Origin: Pelomonas sp046294815
Lineage (GTDB): Bacteria; Pseudomonadota; Gammaproteobacteria; Burkholderiales; Burkholderiaceae_C
Direction: 5' to 3'
Assembly (NCBI GenBank): GCA_046294815.1
Contig: JBKBOJ010000006.1
Coordinates: 1 to 57,722 of the forward strand
Length of the DNA stretch: 57,722 nucleotides
Shown here piece by piece: positions 52,873 through 57,722 of this stretch; positions within the stretch are counted from its first letter, which is position 1, and every line of letters begins with the position of its first letter. The notes beneath the pieces were generated by a model. That model worked only from the letters and a program-made list of their open reading frames with translations. It made no database searches and had not been told where the DNA came from. Made by a program: the position numbers and the translations under genes.

Positions 52873-55091
52873 CAGTGCCCTCCCCCGAGCGCGGTCGCGG
52901 CCTCGCGCTTTGCCCAGGCGCGCCGGGTCGCGACAACGATGGCCAGGCCGCCCGCCGCGAAGGCCAGCAGCGGCCACCACACCGGCTGGTTCCATGCGGC
53001 GATGCTGCGGGCGCGGTCCTCCACGTCTACGCGCAGATAGCGCGCGCGGTCGCGCAGCACCACGCCGGGCTTGCCGTTGTGCACCCAGCGCTGAAAGGCC
53101 AGGCCGGAGTAGCTCCAGTAGCCCCAGGCCCAGGGCGCGTCCTGGCGGACGATGTCGTTCATCTGCGCCATCACCCGGGCCTTCTCCGGCCCGTCCTCCA
53201 GCGACTGCAGCCGGCGATACAGGCGGTCGAACTCGGGGTTCTGGTAGTTGGCCGTGTTCTCGCCCTCGTGCAGGCTCTTGGCATTGGGGCCATAGAGCAG
53301 GAACAGGAAGTTCTCGGCGTCCGGGTAGTCGGCAAACCAGCCCCACCAGAAGATCTGGTGCTTGCCCTTGAGCACCTTTTCCTGGAACTGGTTGTAGTCG
53401 GTCGCGCGGATGTCCAGCTGTATGCCCAGCTTGGCGAACTGGCGGACCAGCCAGTCGTTCTCCGCCTTCAGCTCGGGCGTGACGACGCGCTGGAAGTCGT
53501 AGTTCAGCACCAGCGGCTTGCCGGTCTTGGCGTCGCGGCCGCCGGGATAACCGGCGTCGATCATCAGCTGCTGCGCGTCCTCGATTGGGCGACGCTCGAC
53601 CTTGCCATTGACCAGCCGGTGCGTCACTGGGTTGTACTCGCCGGGCTGGCCTTCCTTGGACCCGAACACGCCCGGCGGGATGGGTCCATGCGCCGCATCG
53701 CCCCCCTTGTCGCGGAAGATGCGGCCATAGCCTTCCTCCCAGTCGATGGCAATCGAGATGGCCTGGCGCAGCGCGCGGTTACGCCGCTGCTGCTCGGGCG
53801 TGTCGCCGCGACCGACGACCGGGTCCAGCCAGTTGAAGCCCAGATACCAGTTGGTGATGTCCACGTTCATCGGCAGCTGGAAGCCGCGCTGCTCGAAGAA
53901 GCGCCGCACCTCGTCGGAGTCGTCGCGGTCCACGGCCAGGTTCACGCCCCAATCCGCGCGGTCCATCTCCGGCAGGTCCAGATAGCCCTGCTTGAACAAC
54001 TCCTTGATCGGCACCCGCTCCTTCACGTTGATGGCCACCACCTTGTCGACGAAGGGCAGGCGCTTGCCGCAGTCGGCCAGCAGCCCGGCCTCGGCATCGC
54101 CCGGGCTGCCCTCGCAGGGATAGGTGTCGTGCCGGTAATTGGGGTTGCGGCTCATCACGTGCCGGCGGTCCTGCACGTACTCGGTCATCATGAACGGCCC
54201 CGTACCCACCGGCCAACGGTTCCAACTCAACGAATTCGCCGCCATGCCGGGCTGGGCGTAGAAGGCGTCCACCTCCCAGGGAATGGGCGCGGTGAAGTTG
54301 GTGGCCAGCCAGTACTGCCACTGCGGGTAGCGGCCCTTCAGGCGGATGCGCAGCAGGTGGTCGTTCACAGCCTGGGCGCCGGAGAGCGGCCACTGACGCA
54401 GGTCCAGAAAGGGCTTGTCGGCCAGGTTCTCCGGCAGGCCGGCGAGTTGCTTGTCGCTCTCGCGTTTCACCAGCGCCATGTACTCCTTCAGACCCAGCAC
54501 ATGCTCGGAGAACAGGGCCGCCAGCGGCGCCTCCAGCCGCGGGCTGGCATGGCGCTTGATTGCGTAAACGAAGTCCTCGGCGACCACCTCGCGCGTGGCC
54601 AGCTGCGCAAACTCGAAGGGGCTGCGCTTGTCGCCCAGCTCGCCGGGCTTGAGCCGATGGTAGAGATAGCGGCCCTGGGCATCCTTGGCAAAAGCCGGAT
54701 GCGGCGACCACTTCAGCCCGCGGCGGATCTCGATGTCGTAGACAGCCTCGGCGATCTGCGCGTCGGGCGCATCGTCCGGCAGACGCCGGCCCTGGGCATC
54801 CAGGTAATAGGGCTTGGCCAGCGCCGCGGCGGCGCGCGGGATCAGCTCATAAGGCCTCTTGAGCGGATGGTAGCCGTACGGCGGCTCGCAGATCTCGTAG
54901 ACATAGATGCTCTCGGGCGCCGCGTACGAGGAGGTCGGGTCCAGATAGCGCGGCGAGCGCTCGGAAAAGGCCATGTAGAGCGCGTTTTCGCGCTCCGCGC
55001 CGCGTGGGAAGGGGCTGTTGTTGCAGCCAGCCAGCAGCCCCAGCACCAACGCGCCCAGCACCCACCTCGCCCACTTGCCGACAACCGCCAC
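52872..55091 (-). CDS. Solute-binding lipoprotein of peptide ABC transporter with C-terminal membrane anchor
   Basis: A family 5 (DppA/OppA/YejA-like) binding protein of about 739 residues. The N-terminus is a lipoprotein signal (LVLGLLAGC, lipobox Cys near residue 23), so the protein is tethered to a membrane by lipid. The body carries GTGPFMMTEY and PNYRHDTYP, typical of the family. Unusually, the C-terminus has a membrane helix (VWWPLLAFAAGGLAIVVATRRAW) followed by a basic tail, so it is anchored at both ends. No ATG fits; GTG at 55091 (after AGGG) is preferred, with GTG at 55115 as the alternative. Confidence 0.9.
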   Translation of the reverse strand: MAVVGKWARWVLGALVLGLLAGCNNSPFPRGAERENALYMAFSERSPRYLDPTSSYAAPESIYVYEICEPPYGYHPLKRPYELIPRAAAALAKPYYLDAQGRRLPDDAPDAQIAEAVYDIEIRRGLKWSPHPAFAKDAQGRYLYHRLKPGELGDKRSPFEFAQLATREVVAEDFVYAIKRHASPRLEAPLAALFSEHVLGLKEYMALVKRESDKQLAGLPENLADKPFLDLRQWPLSGAQAVNDHLLRIRLKGRYPQWQYWLATNFTAPIPWEVDAFYAQPGMAANSLSWNRWPVGTGPFMMTEYVQDRRHVMSRNPNYRHDTYPCEGSPGDAEAGLLADCGKRLPFVDKVVAINVKERVPIKELFKQGYLDLPEMDRADWGVNLAVDRDDSDEVRRFFEQRGFQLPMNVDITNWYLGFNWLDPVVGRGDTPEQQRRNRALRQAISIAIDWEEGYGRIFRDKGGDAAHGPIPPGVFGSKEGQPGEYNPVTHRLVNGKVERRPIEDAQQLMIDAGYPGGRDAKTGKPLVLNYDFQRVVTPELKAENDWLVRQFAKLGIQLDIRATDYNQFQEKVLKGKHQIFWWGWFADYPDAENFLFLLYGPNAKSLHEGENTANYQNPEFDRLYRRLQSLEDGPEKARVMAQMNDIVRQDAPWAWGYWSYSGLAFQRWVHNGKPGVVLRDRARYLRVDVEDRARSIAAWNQPVWWPLLAFAAGGLAIVVATRRAWAKREAATALGGGH

Positions 55092-55219
55092 GCCTGCACC
55101 CTCTGAAAACGGCACCGCCCCGGCTTGCGACCGGGGCGATGGTCGGCATCATAGACGCCGAGCTCGTCTATACAAGGCCAGATTGCGCGGCGCGGCGGCG
55201 TGGAAAACCCGGGGTGTCT

Positions 55220-56170
55220 TCAGTGATGGTCATGGCCGTGGCCGTGCGCCAGCCGCGGGTCGGACTGCCAGCCCAGGATGACCTCGCGGCCCTGCACGTA
55301 CAGCTCCACCCGAGCGCCCACCGGCAGGCAGACCTTGGTGCGCACATGGCCGAAGGGCAGTCCGGTCAGGACCGGCGTCCTCGTGCGCGCGCGCAGGGCG
55401 GCCACCGCGTCCTTGATGCCATAGCCGCGGTCCAGCGGCGACTTCGCCGCGCCGCTGAAGTCGCCCAGCAGCACCGCCGCCTGCGCATCGATGACGCCGG
55501 CCTGCTGCAGCTGCAGCAGCATGCGCTCGACGCGGTAGGGATGCTCGTTGACGTCTTCCAGGAACAGGATGCCGCCCTTGACCTTGGGCCAGTGCGGCGT
55601 GCCCAGCAGCGAGCACAGCACGGTCAGGTTGCCGCCCCACAACCGACCGCGCGCCTCCAGGCCGTCGCACTCCGCTGTCGGCGCCCTGAAGCCCACGGCC
55701 TCCAGCGCACCGCCCATGGCCTCCAGGAAGCAGTCCTGCGTCACCTCGTCCACGCCGCCATCGGCGTCGCTGCGGCCGAAGTCGTCGCAGGCCAGCGGCC
55801 CGGCCCACATCGCCAGCCCCTTGTGCCGAGCGATGAAACCGTTGTGCAGCGCGGTCAGGTCGCTGTAGCCCACCCAGCGCGTGCCCTGTTCCACGCTGTG
55901 CGCGATGCGCGCCCAGTCGAGCTGGTCCAGCAGGCGTGTCAGGCCATAGCCGCCGCGCGTGGCCAGCGCGACCGAAGGGGCCGCGTCGGCGATGCGATGG
56001 ATGGCCGCCAGCCGCGTCGCGTCGTCGCCGGCAAAGCGCTGCTGGCGGGCCAGCGCGTCGGCGTCGATGCTGACGTCAAAGCCCAGCTTGCTCAGCCGCT
56101 TGGCCGCGCGCTTGAGCTGATCGGCCTTCGCCAGTGCGCCGGCCGGCGAGAAAAGCGTCAGTGAGGTCAT
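55220..56170 (-). CDS. ldcA: LD-carboxypeptidase (muramoyltetrapeptide carboxypeptidase)
   Basis: A 316-residue member of the S66 peptidase family, which removes the terminal D-Ala from murein tetrapeptides in the cytoplasm during peptidoglycan recycling. The nucleophile serine lies in VGYSDLTAL (about 111-119), with a Glu and His downstream (FLEDVNEHPYR, GLPFGHVRTK). The tail is His-rich (HGHGHDHH). The ATG overlaps the tadA stop by one base. Confidence 0.92.
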   Translation of the reverse strand: MTSLTLFSPAGALAKADQLKRAAKRLSKLGFDVSIDADALARQQRFAGDDATRLAAIHRIADAAPSVALATRGGYGLTRLLDQLDWARIAHSVEQGTRWVGYSDLTALHNGFIARHKGLAMWAGPLACDDFGRSDADGGVDEVTQDCFLEAMGGALEAVGFRAPTAECDGLEARGRLWGGNLTVLCSLLGTPHWPKVKGGILFLEDVNEHPYRVERMLLQLQQAGVIDAQAAVLLGDFSGAAKSPLDRGYGIKDAVAALRARTRTPVLTGLPFGHVRTKVCLPVGARVELYVQGREVILGWQSDPRLAHGHGHDHH

Positions 56171-56709
56171 CAGGGATCCAGTTCTGTGGCTTCGCCCGTG
56201 GGGATGATGCCCTGCCGCTCGGCTCGGCGTGCACGCGCGGCCTCGCGTCGTTCGGCGAAGAAGTCGCGCAGCAGCTTGGCCGAGGCATCCGCCAGCAGGC
56301 CGCGCTCAATGCGCGTGTGATGGTTGAGCTGCGGCAGCGCGAACAGGTCCATCACCGAGCCGGCCACGCCGGTCTTGGGGTCGGTGGCCGCGAACACCAC
56401 GCGCTTGAAGCGCGCATGCAGCAGCGCCATCGCGCACATCGCGCAGGGCTCCAGCGTGACGAACAGCTCGCACTCCGGCAACCGGTAATTCTGCAGCAGC
56501 GTGGCCGCATGGCGCAGCGCGACGATCTCGGCATGCGCGGTCGGGTCGTGGGTCGTGATGGGGCGGTTGTAGCCGGTCGCGATGACCTGGCCGGCCCGCA
56601 CGATGACCGCACCCACCGGCACCTCGCCCACCAACCAGGCGTTGTGCGCCTGGTCCAGCGCCAGGCGCATGGCGTACTCGTCCGCGGGCGTGAACAGGGG
56701 TTCGGTCAT
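56170..56709 (-). CDS. tadA: tRNA-specific adenosine deaminase TadA
   Basis: A 179-residue zinc deaminase that converts A34 to inosine in tRNA-Arg(ACG). Catalytic HAE (TAHAEIVAL, about 57-65) and PCAMC (EPCAMCAMAL, about 91-100). The C-terminal helix is extended and Arg-rich beyond the usual end. The start MTEPLFTPADEYAM is chosen; earlier ATGs would lie in the divergent pxpB gene. Confidence 0.96.
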   Translation of the reverse strand: MTEPLFTPADEYAMRLALDQAHNAWLVGEVPVGAVIVRAGQVIATGYNRPITTHDPTAHAEIVALRHAATLLQNYRLPECELFVTLEPCAMCAMALLHARFKRVVFAATDPKTGVAGSVMDLFALPQLNHHTRIERGLLADASAKLLRDFFAERREAARARRAERQGIIPTGEATELDP

Positions 56710-56746
56710 GGGCGGCGGGAGTTTACGACCGCGATACTGTGGGCCC

Positions 56747-57397
56747 ATGAACCTGCCCGACCCGCCGCCCGAACTGCTGATCCGCCCGTTGGGCGAGGCC
56801 GTGCTGAGCTGCGCGGTGCAGGCACCCATCGCGCTCGCGCACCAGCAGCGCATCTGGCAGCTGGCCGCCGCACTGGCGGGCACCGACGGCGTGCTCGGCG
56901 TCACGCCGGGCATGAACAACCTGATGCTCGCCTTCGACCCGCTGCGCAGCGACGCCGAGGCGCTGGCCCAGGCCGTGCTGGCCCTGTGGCACGCGCCGCT
57001 GCGCCCGCAGGCCGCGGCGCGCCGGGTCGAGATCCCGGTGCACTACGACGGCCCCGACCTCGCCGCGGTCGCCGCGCATTGCGGCCTCGCCGCCGACGAG
57101 GTCGTGCACCGCCATGCGGCGGCCGAGTATGTCGTCTACTTCATCGGCTTTCAGCCCGGCTTCGCCTATCTGGGCGGGCTGGACCCAGCGCTGCACACGC
57201 CGCGCCGTGCCCGGCCACGCACGGCGGTGCCGGCCGGCAGTGTCGGCATAGGCGGCGCGCAGACCGGCATCTACCCGCTGGCCACGCCGGGTGGCTGGCA
57301 GCTCATAGGCCGCACCCCTCTGACCTTGTTCGACCCGCGGGCCGAGCCGCCCACGCTGCTGGCGCCGGGCGACCGCGTGCGCTTTGTGCCGACATGA
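56747..57397 (+). CDS. pxpB: 5-oxoprolinase subunit PxpB
   Basis: A 216-residue KipI-type protein. With PxpA and PxpC it hydrolyses 5-oxoproline to glutamate using ATP. The family stretches YVVYFIGFQPGFAYLGGL (about 124-141), PRTAVPAGSVGIGG and the C-terminal TPLTLFDP are present. It is divergent from tadA and overlaps pxpC by four bases (ATGA). Confidence 0.95.
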   Translation: MNLPDPPPELLIRPLGEAVLSCAVQAPIALAHQQRIWQLAAALAGTDGVLGVTPGMNNLMLAFDPLRSDAEALAQAVLALWHAPLRPQAAARRVEIPVHYDGPDLAAVAAHCGLAADEVVHRHAAAEYVVYFIGFQPGFAYLGGLDPALHTPRRARPRTAVPAGSVGIGGAQTGIYPLATPGGWQLIGRTPLTLFDPRAEPPTLLAPGDRVRFVPT

Positions 57398-57722
57398 TCG
57401 AGATCCTCCGCGCCGGCCCGCTGGCCACCGTGCAGGACCTGGGCCGCCCGGCCTGGCGCGACCGCGGCTTCAGCCAGTGCGGCGCGCTGGACGATGTGGC
57501 GCTGCAGGCCGGCAACCTGCTGCTGGGCAATCCGCCCGACGCGGCTGGGCTGGAGTTCACGCTGGGCGGCGCGGCGCTGCGCTTCCATGCCGACGCCTGG
57601 ATCGCGCTGACCGGCACGGACGCCGAGGCCAGCCTCGATGGCCGGCCGCTGCGCCCCGGCTGGCGCTGCGCCGTGCGCGCCGGCCAGCGGCTCGACATCC
57701 CCGCGCCGCGCGAGCGCATGCG
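57394..57722 (+). CDS. pxpC: 5-oxoprolinase subunit PxpC (partial, cut by window end)
   Basis: The first 109 codons of a KipA/PxpC protein, starting MIEILRAGPLATVQDLGRPAWRD's shorter motif ATVQDLGR with GALDDVALQAGNLLLGN following. It continues beyond the window, so length and the C-terminal part cannot be judged. It partners PxpB in the 5-oxoprolinase complex. Confidence 0.93.
   Translation, partial: MIEILRAGPLATVQDLGRPAWRDRGFSQCGALDDVALQAGNLLLGNPPDAAGLEFTLGGAALRFHADAWIALTGTDAEASLDGRPLRPGWRCAVRAGQRLDIPAPRERM

Overview
The window is a high-GC, gene-dense chromosomal segment from a betaproteobacterium. The protein content and gene orders (ccoIS-ccoNOQPG next to hemN and fnr, lpxK-Trm112-kdsB-adk, an exbB-exbD-exbD-tonB cluster) point to Burkholderiales, probably the Rubrivivax/Roseateles/Pelomonas neighbourhood. 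That placement is inference from protein similarity recalled from memory. No phage, IS element, CRISPR array or plasmid gene was seen.

Layout. (1) 39-5531, minus strand: a run of thioesterase, nitroreductase, 2-hydroxyacid dehydrogenase, an exported protein of unknown function, RmuC and an MFS transporter. (2) 5625-8418, plus strand: a 52-codon ORF, a TPP riboswitch, a TonB-dependent receptor that is therefore a candidate thiamine-compound importer, and two identical tRNA-Asn genes closed by an intrinsic terminator. (3) 8608-31419: an island of low-oxygen functions. It holds a DNR-like regulator with NnrS, MoaA, the class III ribonucleotide reductase (nrdD, a separately encoded glycyl-radical domain, nrdG), a tightly overlapping operon with DUF2249, ubiU-ubiV-ubiT, a 34-aa ORF, a DUF59 protein, a membrane protein and a phenylpyruvate decarboxylase, then icd, a TauE/SafE-type protein, hemN, a [4Fe-4S] FNR protein and the whole cbb3 oxidase cluster to 33747. 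Five FNR/DNR-type boxes of the form TTGAN-N4-NTCAA lie at the promoters that would drive these units, and the nrdD promoter also carries two NrdR boxes exactly 32 bp apart.

(4) 33782-41288: DUF192 protein, sodB, xseA, then a plus-strand envelope block exbB-exbD-lpxK-Trm112-kdsB-adk and a short-chain dehydrogenase preceded by a perfect 8+8 bp palindrome. (5) 41362-48376, minus strand: a complete TonB energising module (tonB, exbB, two exbD, TPR protein) beside a large TonB-dependent receptor. (6) 48628-55115, minus strand: a peptide-type ABC importer with a fused double ATPase and a solute-binding lipoprotein that has a C-terminal membrane anchor. (7) 55220-57722: LD-carboxypeptidase, tadA, and the start of the pxpB-pxpC 5-oxoprolinase genes, the last one cut by the window edge.

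How it fits together: the FNR protein (and possibly the DNR-like protein) would switch on the high-affinity oxidase, oxygen-independent haem synthesis (HemN), oxygen-independent ubiquinone synthesis (UbiUVT), oxygen-independent dNTP synthesis (NrdDG) and NO-stress functions (NnrS). The most unusual points are the split NrdD, the extended ubiUVT operon, and the riboswitch-controlled receptor.
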